Shown one piece after another: positions 1-11,290 of a DNA stretch of 64,000 nt (position 1 is the first letter of the stretch; each line of letters starts with the position of its first letter). The notes beneath the pieces were generated by a model, which made no database searches, was not told the DNA's origin, and saw only the letters and a program-made list of their open reading frames with translations. A program made the position numbers and the translations under genes. The stretch comes from Calliopum simillimum. Taxonomy: Eukaryota; Arthropoda; Insecta; Diptera; Lauxaniidae. Location: positions 33,165,948 to 33,229,947 of the forward strand of contig OX638370.1 of NCBI GenBank assembly GCA_951812925.1, given 5' to 3'.

Positions 1-172
1 AAAGATATAAGTCATCTGGCAAAGGTCACGAAAATTTCTAGGTCAGTGCACGTTTACCGATTTACTACTTGTACCACAACATTGCACATCTAAAGGCATT
101 AGTTTGTACACATTTTCTAGTCCATATCTCTTTACGCTTTATAAAAGATAGTTTACTTTGTATGGGAGTAGG
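1..172. other. AT-rich DNA, nothing recognised
   Basis: No coding, RNA or repeat signal is seen before the inverted-repeat element that starts near 173. Confidence 0.5.
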
Positions 173-646
173 GTGGGGCGACACTTTTCCCAAAATCGTT
201 TTCCCAAAAAAATTATTTCCCAAAAACATTTTTCCCAATTTTTTTTCTTCCCAATACTTTTTTCCCCAAAATAAAGTGTTCCCACGCCTTTTTAACTAGC
301 GCTAGGGCAATAACTTCTGACGGACCAGAAAATATCACACTGTTTAAAGAGCTTGATGTCTCGAAACACATTTCATACGCGCCAAATCCTGAAGAAGTCG
401 AAGCAGTAAAGGTTGTTAATAGAATCAAGCTTAAGGCTAAGGAGCATCCCGAGGCTCCGCCGGCTCAAATTTTACGCACAGAATTGCGAGGTGTTTCATC
501 AGGTACTTGCAAATTTTAATCCGAAGAAATCTTTTTAGTGGGAAAAAATATATTGGGAAGAAAAAAAATTGGGAAAAATGTTTTTGGAAAATGAATTTCT
601 TGGGAAAACGATTTTGGGAATTGTGTATCGCGCCCATCTTTCGATT
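173..646 (+). mobile_element. TIR element with MULE-type coding remnant
   Basis: About 95 bp of sequence at 174-270 is repeated in inverted form at 541-645. Both arms are built from TTCCCAAAA-like words and both contain TTCCCAAAATCGTTTTCCCA. The outer ends read TGGGGCGACAC (left) and, on the reverse strand at right, TGGGCGCGATACAC. The core between the arms holds a coding scrap at 301-519. Best reading: a deletion derivative of a Mutator-like (MULE/Phantom) DNA transposon, because the core resembles the N-terminal part of MULE transposases. I could not find a convincing target-site duplication. Confidence 0.6.
301..519 (+). pseudogene. MULE-type transposase N-terminal fragment
   Basis: One frame is open for 72 codons up to a TAA at 517-519, with no ATG of its own. 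Around residues 28-60 it reads YAPNPEEVEAVKVVNRIKLK and then KEHPEAPPAQILRTELRGVS. From memory, a conserved region after the FLYWCH zinc finger of insect MULE transposases has the shape 'H-x-P-...-IK-x-KA-...-P-x-QI-(I/L)', and this fits. The zinc finger itself and the DDE domain are absent, so the fragment cannot code for an active enzyme. It sits exactly between the two inverted arms, which argues it is what remains of the parent element's gene rather than a host exon. A captured host FLYWCH gene fragment is the alternative. Family assignment is moderate. Confidence 0.5.
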
Positions 647-1468
647 TTTTCCTAATTGGATATATACGTAGCTAACGCAGCATAGGAGTACTCCTTTTAT
701 TTTTTTCTAACTAAATGTGTGAAATCTGTCACTGTGCCATGTACTTAATTCACCTCATGTTTTTATACCCTACACCCAGTGTGTATTCACTTTGTCCTTC
801 CGTTTGTCACGCGGAAAAGTATAGATATTCTTGATCAACGTCATCTCCTGAGTCGATTTAGCCATGTTCGTCTGCTTGTCTGTCCGTTGACATCCTTTTA
901 ATATTTTTTGATAGCCAGATCATTCGACGAAATTTAGTACACTGCCTGTGGTGTCAAAGTTAGCTCGTTGTATTGAAAATGAGCGAAATCGATCAACGGA
1001 CATGCTTACCGCCCATACAAAAAATATATTCAAAATGCAATTTTAGTAGTATTTTTCACGACAATGCAACCAAAATACACACAAATACTAAGAACGGTAA
1101 GCGCAAGCTCTGAGCCAAACTAGACGAAATCAGACGAAGGGACGTGGCACTTCCCCTATGAGCAAAAGCTTCAAAATGCTGTACTGAAAACAATTTTTTG
1201 AGATAATCCAAGAAAATTTCATTCGGACTCTAAGAATTATAAGTGCAAGCTCTGAGTAAAAACTAGGACGAACTTGGACACGATTGCGTGGCACCTCCTA
1301 TAAAGGCAAAAGTTTCAAAATGCTGTAAATTGCGTTTTTTTTTTGGATAATCGAATTAAATTTCACTGAGGAACTGAGGACAATAAGTGCAAGCTTTGAG
1401 CATAAGCTATGCGAACTCGCATAAGAGAGCCTGGTATATCCCATACAGTCAAAATTTACGTAATACTA

Positions 1469-2177
1469 CACCGAGAAAAATACGTATAATAATTTTTACT
1501 ATATTGGCTAGTCGAAAAATTAAAGTAATCAACACTAAATTTCAAATATAAATTACCTTACGTATGAACAATTTGATGGGTCCGTAAAGTCATATTTACA
1601 CAAATTTCCTACATTTGACTATATGTAAGGTAATTTGCACTTTCAGAAAAAAAATGTGTGGTAATTTTGAATTTATGATTCTAGTCAAAATAACTTCAAT
1701 TTTTTCACGTACAAAAATGAGTATCATAATTTTCACCTTACGCGAGTAAGGTAAATACCACAAAAATATAGAGTCATTTTGACTTTTATAATTTTAGTAA
1801 CAATTTATATATTTGGACAGACATTTTCTTCATATAAAAATTTTTTTGCTTCCACATCATATGCGGAAGCAGCCCAGAGGATGTGTATCTGACTACCATT
1901 CGGAAGGGCCGTGGTTCGTATCCCGGCGCCGCAGTTCATTTTTTTTTTTTTTTTTTTTGTTTTTTTTTTTTTTTTTGTTGTTTGAACTATACAGTAAGGT
2001 AAATTTCACGCCAATTTTTTCATTTTAATTTCTAGACTGTGAGGTCATTCAAACAACCTGAATTGACTAAAACAGTAAGGTGAATCTTACTTCGGTGTAA
2101 AGTTGTCACTATTTTGACTCGAAAATCTGGTAAAATTTATGATAAATAAAGTAGCAGGTACTATTTTTTTCTCCGTG
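1469..2177. mobile_element. TA-flanked TIR element with tRNA-like core, copy 1
   Basis: Ends are CACCGAGAAAAATA and, reversed, CACGGAGAAAAAAATA, flanked by TA on both sides (1467-1468, 2178-2179). TA duplication with short TIRs fits a non-autonomous Tc1/mariner-type element. Length is 709 bp. The middle holds a tRNA-like block at 1863-1935 followed by a long T tract. A homologous copy is at 20127-21464. It is inserted inside family A copy 1. Confidence 0.7.
1863..1935 (+). other. tRNA-like sequence (pol III A/B-box)
   Basis: An A-box-like AGCCCAGAGGATG near 1871 and a B-box GGTTCGTATCC at about 1912-1922 are spaced as in a tRNA. A run of T's with pol III terminator character begins near 1939. 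The B-box sits in a near-complete T arm. The acceptor stem is not convincing, so this is a tRNA-derived relic, not a tRNA gene. The matching position in copy 2 (about 20513) has GGTTCGAATCC. Confidence 0.5.
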
Positions 2178-2245
2178 TATAGTGCAATGAAATCAACTTT
2201 CGTACAGATACTTAGAATATTTCGTCTCAAAAAGAAATCTGAAAA

Positions 2246-4470
2246 AAACTCACACGGAAAAGAATAGGAATGAAGGCACGTGTAAAGTGCGTATTAAAAA
2301 ATAATTATTCCTCAAACTAAGGAGAAATTATTTAATCAGAGTCCTAGAGTCCTTTTTTTTTTTTTTTTGATATGCCGATTCATAATTGAATTTGATACAG
2401 CCAATGAATTTAATAAGTAGCACTGTTTTTGAATTTGCCTAATGCACTATATTTTCCACTGTATAAAAACTTAATTTTAAAAGTATAATAACTAAAACAA
2501 TTAAAAAGTAGGAATAACAACAATTAGCACTACAAATTACAAATGAACACATAGTTGCACATACGACTATTTTGGTATCAAATTCTTAAATAAAGTAATA
2601 AGTAGTAGAAGGAGTTAGTGGCTTAGTAACAAGACATTAGCAAGCAAAAGTTTTTGTAAAAAAAAAAATACAAAAAAAAAAAAAAAATATTTGAAGCAAA
2701 CAGCCCCAAAATACTTGTGTATGTTACACTCACAGTAATAAATACACTTCAAAAAAAGTAAGTGAAATATGTATATTTGATATATTTGCGATCGTGTTAT
2801 CCAAATCTGGCAACCATTTTTAGGTATTAGTCCTGTGGTCCGAGCTATCCTTGTTCTAAAGTCTAGAAAACGCTTTTTTCAGGAATATGGTGCTCATCCA
2901 GGTAGTATAGTAGTGTAGTTGACTTTTTCCAACGGCATCGAGTAGCCCTAATCCACTTCTTTGAGCTTTTCCTTCTAACTATTCTAAATAAGTTATCGAG
3001 ATCTCATTCAAAAAATGTTTTCTTCAATTTGTCGGACTGTGTAATTATCATTTGCCAACTCTTTAAAGTTTACAGTAATTTGATGGAACTTACCATTTAA
3101 CATTTTCATGATTCGTGTTTATCTTTTTCCAGCGCTTGTTTTCACAATTTCTCCGATCTCCTACTCACCTCAATACTCGAGCGCAGTCTGGTGGTTTGTG
3201 TAATATTTGGACCATCTGTTTCAATATTCGCCATTTGGTTTGATCGGGGGTAGGCTATGATACTTTGAAAATGGTCCTGGCCCATAAATTTTTCAACAAA
3301 GGCATTTCTTGGTGATTACTGTAAAACTACGCAATCTTTTGTCCAAACTTTTTTTAAGTGTACATTTATTTGAAACACATATGAAGCAATAACAATACAA
3401 TATTTCTAAGGAAATAAAATCTCAAGAAGAAGAAACACAAAGTTTGAAGAAAAAGAATGAAAATAAAACTTAGATTAATGTTAAAAGAAGAAAAGTTTTT
3501 CCGCAACTAAGTAACTACGGATTGCTTTATTATAGACAAAAGTCTAAAAAAGAAAGGAAAATGGCACATAACTCAATTAGTGGCAACGCCACCAACGAGA
3601 AGGACGACCACGAGGAATACTAACTATACATCGTAGGGGTTGAAGTTAAAAACAAGCTATTCTGCTGCTCTGTTCGAGAAAGAGAAAGTTTCTCTCGTGT
3701 ATAAGATAAGCGTTGGTTTTGTTTAAGACATGTAATCTTATTGCATACGTTATTCCATGAACTTTATAACTATAATGCTATAACTAAGTCTGGCACATGA
3801 CATTATCTTGATACACATTTCATTGTACTCGTATGTTGTAAAAAGGACGAGAAAATGTATTTCACTGTTTCTTTAGTAATTGTTGGATTTATTTCTGGTA
3901 TAACGAGCGTGTAGTGTAACTTGTCGTCGCCATTTAATATGCTTTTAATTGCTCTGAATGAACATTGTGGTTTGCAGCAGTGTAAAGATAAATGTTTCAG
4001 ATTATTATGGAGTTTCTATCAAACTTAGCCAACAATTTTTGGAAAAGTTTAGTAAGCATAAAAAGAAAAAAGAAATGATACATTTTGAATGGTAAAGAGA
4101 TTTTGTAATTATTTAATATTGTTTTTTTTTCAAAAGAGTAAAAAAATTGGGCTTCAACATTTAGAAACATCCTAATTACTTAAATATAAGCTACAAATTT
4201 TTCAATTTAGCTACATCTAAAACTTAATGCCTTTCAATTTTGATGATTGATCAACATTACACTACATCAATGCTTTCCAAGCTTAGCATAACAAGATTTA
4301 ACTTAACTTTTTGCAATTTTGCTGAAATTATGTCCGTAGTTTCGAGATCTTGGGGACTTGGAGGTGGTGTTAAAAATATGAAAATCGGCTGATACTGCTT
4401 CAAAAAAACCTTACTTTTAAGCCACTGAAGATACTATGATGGTTTTGGAAATGAATATGAAAGATAAAGG
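2246..4470. other. AT-rich region without recognised features
   Basis: Both strands were read. There are A and T homopolymers (2343-2369, 2655-2690) and no reading frame with family-like sequence. The stretch 2800-3260 has a less AT-rich, once-coding feel (an old transposon remnant is possible) but no motif that I can name. Confidence 0.4.
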
Positions 4471-5660
4471 GTGATCCAATACGAGGTCCCATTTCCAACT
4501 GGGTTGTTTTGACAGCTGTTATGTCTCAAATGGCTTGTCCATATGACGTTTGTGTTCAATATTCAATACGACTCCATCATAAATTAACTTATTCTTTAAC
4601 AACGTTTATTAATTGTGGAAACTTACGACCTAAATCAGGCATCAGTTAGAGAATGTTATAGCGTCTTCAACATCGCACTATTCGTAACACTATCACCAGA
4701 TTTCGAAGCAATCTTACACTATTGGACATTCATCATTCAACCAGAGTGCATAGAGCCTGTAGTTTAGAGGATATTGCCGCAGTAGCAGAGAGTGTTCGTG
4801 AAAACTGTTAACAATCCATTCGTCGCCGATCTCAGGCTTTGGGCATCTCTTGTGGATCATCGTGGCGTATCTGGAGGCGTGGTCTTGGTTTGAAGGCCTA
4901 TAAAATACAGCTCGTACAAGAATTGAAGCCGGCTGATCTTGGTGTACGTTTTAATTTCGATTTATGGGCCTTACAACAACTTCAAATTGAACTGTGTTTA
5001 GCAAAATTGAACAACCAGAAGCAATTCAAGAGCTTCCAATGTATCCTGATAAATGTACTGTTTGGTATGTTTTATAGGCAGGAGGCATCATCGGTCCGTA
5101 TTCCTTCAAAAATGTAGATGGAGCCCGTGTTACGGTCAATGGTGCTCGCTAAAGAGCAATGATCAATAAATTTTTGTTGCCAAAAATTGAGGATATTAGT
5201 GTAGCCGACCTCTGGTTTCCACAGGATGGCGCAACATGCCATACAGCTGGAAAAACAATCGCTTTATTGAGGAAAACGTTCGATGAAAACATCATCTCAA
5301 CAAATGTTCCTGTTAATTGGTCACCAATATCATGTGACTTGACGACATTTGATTAGTTTCTTTGGGGATATGTTAAATCATTTGTTTATGTCGACAAACC
5401 CGAAACCATTGCCTTTTTGGAAACCAACATAACTCGTGTTATTCAAGGAAATCCGATCGATATGCTCGAAAGAGTTGTCGAAAATTGAACCCACAGAATG
5501 AACCATTTAAGAGCTAGTCGTGGGCAACATTTGAACGAAATGATTTTTAAACATTGAGTTGTAGGAACCAAACTATCATTCTAAATAAAGATTTTCATCA
5601 CTACATTGATTTTTATGTATTTACTTTAGAAAACAAAGCGGGAAGCTCTTATTGGATCAC
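4471..5660 (+). mobile_element. Tc1/mariner-IS630 type element, defective
   Basis: The left end GTGATCCAATACGAGGTCCC (from 4471) matches the reverse complement of the right end (GTGATCCAATAAGAGCTTCC, ending at 5660) at 16 of 20 positions. Between them lies a decayed transposase on the + strand. Length 1190 bp is typical of these elements. A TA duplication is not evident at the present flanks. Confidence 0.75.
4741..5557 (+). pseudogene. Tc1/mariner-IS630 type transposase, degenerate
   Basis: Recognisable blocks run in order. At 4741-4980 is the helix-turn-helix part, with EDIAAVAESVREN, QSIRRRSQALGIS and GLKAYKIQLVQELKPAD. At about 5020-5160 is CTVWYV, GGIIGPYSFKNVDGA and VTVNGAR. At 5165-5260 is LWFPQDGATCHTA, carrying the second catalytic Asp. 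At about 5320-5390 is SCDLTTFD, a stop, then FLWGYVKSF with the third acidic position. Breaks: a stop inside the N-terminal block, a deletion between the DNA-binding part and the catalytic core that removes the expected first Asp region, frameshifts, and stops in place of Trp and Tyr-like positions. The enzyme would have cut and pasted its own element; this copy is dead. Family assignment is firm; the subfamily is not. Confidence 0.8.
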
Positions 5661-5699
5661 AAATATTACTTTTTTCCGGAAAAAGTCAGAACATGAAAA

Positions 5700-6190
5700 T
5701 CGGATAAGAAATGTCCAAGGTATGGAGAAGTGTCCATCAATTGTATATGTTTTAAAATATTCAAAATATCGGCACGAATGTTTGCCTTGAGCTCGTCAAT
5801 GGTCTGAGGCTGGCTGGCGTACACCCACAAATAACCCATAAAAAGAAGTTTGGAAACAGTTCTGGAGATCTGGGTGGCCTCTCAATGCCTCCTTTTTTGA
5901 CATCACATATACAGAGAATCTTCGTTGCAGAAACTGCATTATTTGAACTGTGGTGTGGCATGTTGAACCATTATGTTGCAACAAGTAACCGTCCAGACCT
6001 TATTCAGGCATTTCCAAACGAATATACTGAGCCAACATCCACCGATATCGATTTTTATCAAGTGTTTTTCTGAGGAAAAATGTCCCAATGATGATTTTAG
6101 CGCAAATGCCGGTCTAAGCAGTCTCTTATTGGTCAAGAAATGGTACGAGGGTACTATTTATATTTTGGAAACTGGCCACACTTAAGTCAA
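5700..6190 (-). pseudogene. Second Tc1/mariner-IS630 type transposase fragment
   Basis: On the minus strand, 5984 down to about 5770 reads NGSTCHTTVQIMQFLQRRFS in one frame and, after a shift near 5885, PPRSPELFPNFFLW, then a tail ending SLRPLTSSRQTFVPIF. These correspond to the '(D)GA-CHTA' and 'PPRSPDL-P-DFFLW' blocks of the DDE_3 domain of IS630/mariner transposases. The Asp of the first block is Asn, so a catalytic residue is lost. Only the C-terminal half is seen. It abuts the right end of the element at 5660 and points the opposite way, so it is a separate insertion. The boundary at 6190 is approximate. Confidence 0.6.
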
Positions 6191-7763
6191 TAGCTGAAAT
6201 CGTTTGTTCTCGTTGTAAACCCCATGATTTATCAATCGTTTAAATTATCAATGGAAAAATTGATTTTCTTAACTCATTGTAACCAAAACAAATAGCACTT
6301 GTACATTAAAACGGAGTGAGTACGTTTATGCTAAAAAATGTCAAACTTTATTATGGTGTTGCCAGATTTTAGCTATTGACATTAGTGCTGCCAGTTCCCG
6401 AAATATAAGTAGTGCCCTACGTATTTCATGGATCTGGTTTTTAGATTCACCGTTAACGTGATGCCGCAATTTTGAAATGAGCCTCATTGTTCATCAAAAT
6501 TTGATTCTACAAATCATGTTCACTTGACACTTCGAGCGAGTTACTGTTTGCAATATTCTTCGAGACGATTGCACTTTATACGGAAGCAAATGCAAATCAT
6601 CATTCTAAATGTGCCGCAACGTGGTCCCACTGTATCTTAGTATAACTTCGTAAATTAATCAATTAGATTTGAATTGACTTATTAAATAAATGCGCCCTAT
6701 TTTGCCGTGCTCTAAACCTTCGATAAAGTGATGCGGGGCACAGATTGTTAGAGTTCAAGTTGAAATTTGGTTTTTGGGTCCTTGCATTCATTGAAAGTTC
6801 TTTTAAATAAATGATTGGCTGAAAATTTATTGCAATAAACCAGGATTTCATACTATTTTTTGACAATTTTATCAAAAATATATAGTATACTTATATTGCT
6901 AAATTGTGATTTAAAGTTTAAATGCTGTAACAACAACTCTTGCAACATAGAAAATGTGTGTTGTTGTCAAAACTTTGTTGGAACAACAATTTGAATGCAG
7001 CAACAGCAGCCTGCAGCTTGAAGCCAAATGCAGCAAAGGCATCAGTAAAACTTTAGAAAACATTTGAAAACTTACGACATGGAAAAGTAACAAAATTTTA
7101 TGATTGTTATATAAAATATTCCTCTTTTTATTTTTTGGAAATTTCGATAAATGAAAACTAGGTCGACTATGCATTTAGGCGATATGCTGTTGTTGTGACA
7201 AAATTTTTGTTAGTGTTGTTGGTTTTCTCCTTTCTGGCAAGTTGAATTTGTGATTTAAATAAAATTCTTAAAGTCAGAAAAAAAACCTCAGCAATCTTAA
7301 CTTTTAATAATCCTTTTTTGTCAACAGCATCGAAAGTATGCTTAAAGAAAAAATTTTATTGGAAAATTATTATGAGAAGTATTGCACACTACACATTTTG
7401 CGGAATATTGTTTGGAGAAGGCACAAATTTTTTAAATCCCGATAGATTGGTTTTTCTCTCATTAAGGTAGGCTTACATTGGATGATGGCATATATGCAGA
7501 AATTTGCCATACTTCTAGTTTTTTGCAAAAATAAAATATGTGTGGGATTTTCGAGTTGATTTTGCAATATTTAGTAGCTTTTCCCCTTTGTTCCCTCAAA
7601 CGAAATGAGTGTACATTTGAGACGTTCATTTTAATAGTATCGCAACTCCATTTAAGGCCAAAAATAATGTCATAATATAAATTGAATGTAATGTGTATCA
7701 TATTACTTTTTCCCATGAATGGACTTGCACCACTATTCAAATGAACGACACATTTATAGAATT
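6191..7763. other. No recognised features; CAA/TTG-rich patch
   Basis: 6930-7025 is rich in CAACAA/TTGTTG and GCAGC words. 6190-6660 may contain the decayed 5' part of the minus-strand element next door. No gene is supported. Confidence 0.35.
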
Positions 7764-8552
7764 TTTTGTACCCTATACAAAGGATACATTCAGTTTGTCC
7801 ATCAGTTTGTAACGCAGAGAAGGAGGCGTGGCAGATACAGAAAAGTATATATATTCTTGATCAGCGTCATATCCTGAGTCGATATAGCCAGGTTTGTCTG
7901 TCTGGCTGGCTGGGTGTCGGTCTGTGGAAATATTTTTATCGGGAAAACTTATCAAGATAGTTCAGTGAAATTTGGCAAAGTTGTTTCGTTGTAAAGGTTG
8001 GCTCATAAGATTGAAAATGGGCAAAATCGGTTAACGGACATGCCCACCGCCCATACAAAAAATATATCTAAAACGCAATGTTAAGAGCATAATTTGTGAT
8101 AACGGAAGCGAAATACACATAAATAGTAAGTACAACCTCTGAACAAAATCTTGATGAACTCGGACAAGAGGGCGTGGCACCCATACAAGCAAAAAATTCA
8201 AAATGCTATACTGAAAGCGTTTTTTGAGATAATCGAACCAAATTTCACTTAGAAATTAAAAACAGAAAGTGCAAGCTCTGAGCAAAACCTATACGAACTC
8301 GGACAAGAAGGAGCGGCATATACCGTACAAGAAAAAATAACACCATTCTGTATTGCAAGCGTTATTTGAAGTAATGTAACCAAATTTCGCACAGATGGAA
8401 TAATTAGTGCAATAGTTAGTCTAAGATCTGAGCAAAAACTAAGTGAATTCAGTCAAAAAGGCGTGGCACCTCCCTTACAAACAAAATTTTCAAAATATTG
8501 CAGTAGGGTATTTAAATTTTAGCTTTGCCAAAGGTGGCACCCTTACTGGCTA
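7764..8552 (+). repeat. Dispersed repeat family A, copy 2
   Basis: Starts TTTGTACCCTATACAAAGG and ends GGTGGCACCCTTACTGGCT. It shares with copies 1 and 3 the order of blocks: TTTGTCC...CAGTTTGTAACGC, TATTCTTGATCAGCGTC, CTGAGTCGATATAGCCA, then repeated GCGTGGCAC modules. It is the most complete of the three. The repeated GCGTGGCAC modules suggest internal tandem units. Confidence 0.7.
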
Positions 8553-9575
8553 AAAATGTTCAGGCCTAAAGATATGCTCTGAAGGAATGTAGCACTTTGT
8601 GTGAAATATTTATCTTTTAATATGTTATATTCTTTTATTTTAAATTTATTATTGTATTTGTGGTTATTTAGAATTATTTTCTAGTGCACTTTCATATTTT
8701 CATCCATTTAAAGTGTCTAAAAATATGCAACAAAATGTTTTCTAAAGAATGTTTTTTATGAATATTTTGTATTACTTGTATTTATTTGTTATTTTGTTTC
8801 AAATATTTGGAATTTATTTTAGAAATTATAAAAAAAAATAGAGATTAAATTTTTTATGTTGCAAATCATACTAAATCAAATTTTGAATTCACTCATGCTT
8901 CTTTTTTAAGAAAAGACCATTTGAAAGGCTTAATATAAGTAAAGACATTGGTTCATATTCTTGTTGATCCCATGCTCATTCATCTTGTACTTTTCAATGG
9001 CCCACGATATGAGTTTTAAAGGGATCTGATGTAAGAAGCAGCATATTTAATTAGTCTCTATTTGTGTTTGATACTCTAGAAAGCCTGTAGTTATTATATC
9101 TACTCTCTTGAGCCTCCTCTGATAGTTGCTCTATCGACACTGTAAATTGTGTAATGACAGCATTAGCATGGCAAAATATTTGATGCCTAAAAATAACCAT
9201 TGAATACCAGCAATAAAGTTCTAAAAATATATAAAACTGTGTATTAGATTTTTGTTTAGTCCTGTTCGGCAGTATTCCCATCGTAAGAGGTTCCAAAGCC
9301 AAAGGTCATAGTCAAAATGGAGAATATCTATATAAACCAAGGGAAAACATCAACAACCCTTAATTGATACATTTCTTGGGACACTCGAAGGTTCCATTAG
9401 GATTCATAGTCAAAACAAAGAACAATTCAATTGATACCACTACTTCTTTTCAAAAATACATGAGTGATTCCCAAAAAAATTTACCATTCAATGTTTCGGG
9501 GCTTATAACCATGTTTAAATTTAAAACTTGATATTTTAACTATTTTGGTATTTCGATAGTGAGTGTTCGTGTGTT
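8553..9575. other. AT-rich DNA, nothing recognised
   Basis: No coding signal, RNA or inverted repeat noticed. Confidence 0.4.
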
Positions 9576-10072
9576 TTTATACCCTACACCCAGGGTATAT
9601 TCACTTTGTCCTTCCGTTTGTAACGCTGAGAAGGAGGCTTGGCAGATATAGAAAAGTATATGTATTCTTGATCAGCGTCACCTCCTGAGTCGATAAAGCA
9701 ATGTCCGTCTGTCTGGCTGGCTGGGTGGCTGGCTGGCTGTGTGTGGAAATACATTTTTTGGGAAAACAAAGCAAGATAATTCAATGAAATTTGGTACACA
9801 GCCTCCGTCGTCAAAGCTAAATCGGGGGATTGAAAATAAGCGAAATCGCGTATACAAAAAATATCTTCAAAATGCAACTTTTGGAGTATTTTTCACGATA
9901 ATGCATCCAAAATACACATAAATATTAAGAATTGTAAGTACAAGCTCTAAGCAAAAACTAAGCGAATTTGGACAAGAGGGCGTTGCACCTCCCATATAAG
10001 CAAAATTTTCAAAATACTGTTGTGTATGGTATTTAATGTTTGGTCAGGCCAAATGTAACACCCTTACTAGTT
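9576..10072 (+). repeat. Dispersed repeat family A, copy 3
   Basis: Begins TTTTATACCCTACACCCAGG and ends ACACCCTTACTAG, the same 3' signature as copy 2. It is shorter than copy 2 because fewer of the internal GCGTGGCAC-type modules are present. It runs directly into family B copy 1. Confidence 0.7.
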
Positions 10073-11290
10073 TTTTTTTTAAGTTTAAAAATTTTGTAAA
10101 AAACCCAAGTGTGCATCATCATCCTCGTAAATTTTTTTTTTTATTACTACAATTATTATTTTATCTCTATATAATTAAATCAATAAACAATTAGAGGAGC
10201 TATCCACCAGTTTAAACTTTTTTAAAAAAATTGCTATTTTCATTGTGATATTACTGATTTTGCAACATTTCATAATTCTCCGTTTTATCATTCTCCGTCG
10301 TTTTTTGCAACATTTCATCATCATCCGCTTAGAAACCCTCCACTTGGTTTTTTTTGTAAGTTTGGCTTAAATAAATAACCACTTATATAAATTTTTTAAA
10401 AATCCAACATAAATTTTTAGGGTTGCCACCTGGTTGATATCGAAAATCATCTTACTATTTTTGATTAAATTGAAATTTGGGTTTCAGAAACGCTCAGATA
10501 AGCTTTTTTAAAATTTTACTAAAATTTTGGTGCTGCCACCTGGTTGTTTTTGTTAGTTTCGCTTAAAATTAAATTAAAATTTAGTCACCAGTATTTTCGA
10601 AAATCTTATATAATTTTTACTTTCTTTTGACTACATTGAAAGTTTTGGTATCAGAAACGCTCGGATAAACTTTTTTTAAATTTTGCAAAACTTTGGTGTT
10701 GCCACCCGGTTTCTTTTTTGTTACTTTGGTTAAACCACGCTTAAATACGTCGATCAATTTTTAACGACTTAAACTTTCATTTTTTAGTGTTAAACACAGT
10801 TTTTGTTAAATTTTGATACAAAAAAAGTATAAAAAAACAAACAAAAAAAATAAGTGGCAACACCGAAAGTATTTCCTCTGTTTGTAAAATTTTTATTTTT
10901 TTTTATACATACATGATTTAAGCAACACTTAGATAACCAAGCATATGGCAACCCTGAAAATTTTTGTACAATTTTAGCAAAGTTAAACTGTGCGTTTTTG
11001 AAAACAAAAACTTAAATTTAAATTTTCGAAAACAACCATGTGGGAACCATTAAAATTTATGTTTATTTAAGCGTTTCTAATTTTTAAATATATTTATACA
11101 TATATATATATAGGTATACATATATATGTCAACCCTGAAAGTTTATGTTCAATTTTTAAAAATATTTCAGAAGTTAAAGTCATCATATTCTCTACCTTTA
11201 AGTGGTAAAAAAAATAAAAAAATAGGTGGGGACTAAAAAGTCAAGTTTTTGGGATATTTTAAGGAGATTTACCCACATACATATTTTTCA
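10073..11290 (+). repeat. Family B internally repeated element, copy 1
   Basis: A T-rich/A-rich start is followed by CATTCTCCG-type words (10275-10330). Then come alternating blocks with GTTGCCACC near 10420, 10530 and 10700, each followed by TCGAAAATC and a CAGAAACGCTC(A/G)GATAA block. It ends near TAAGGAGATTTACCCACAT (11260-11280). Homologous copies are at 12960, 17765 and 60556. No coding sequence is visible. Confidence 0.65.

Larger units (their letters stand above)
761..2245 (+). repeat. Dispersed repeat family A, copy 1 (interrupted)
   Basis: Starts TTTTTATACCCTACACCCAG and continues with the family's marks: TTGTCCTTCCGTTTGT, a TATTCTTGATCA-type block, a CTGAGTCGA block and repeated 'GCGTGGCAC' words. 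It is cut at 1467 by another element and resumes at about 2178, where TCGTACAGATACTTAGAAT lines up with copy 2 near 8380. Repeats with this 5' end are common in higher Diptera. I do not know its class with certainty; no coding sequence is visible. Confidence 0.7.
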
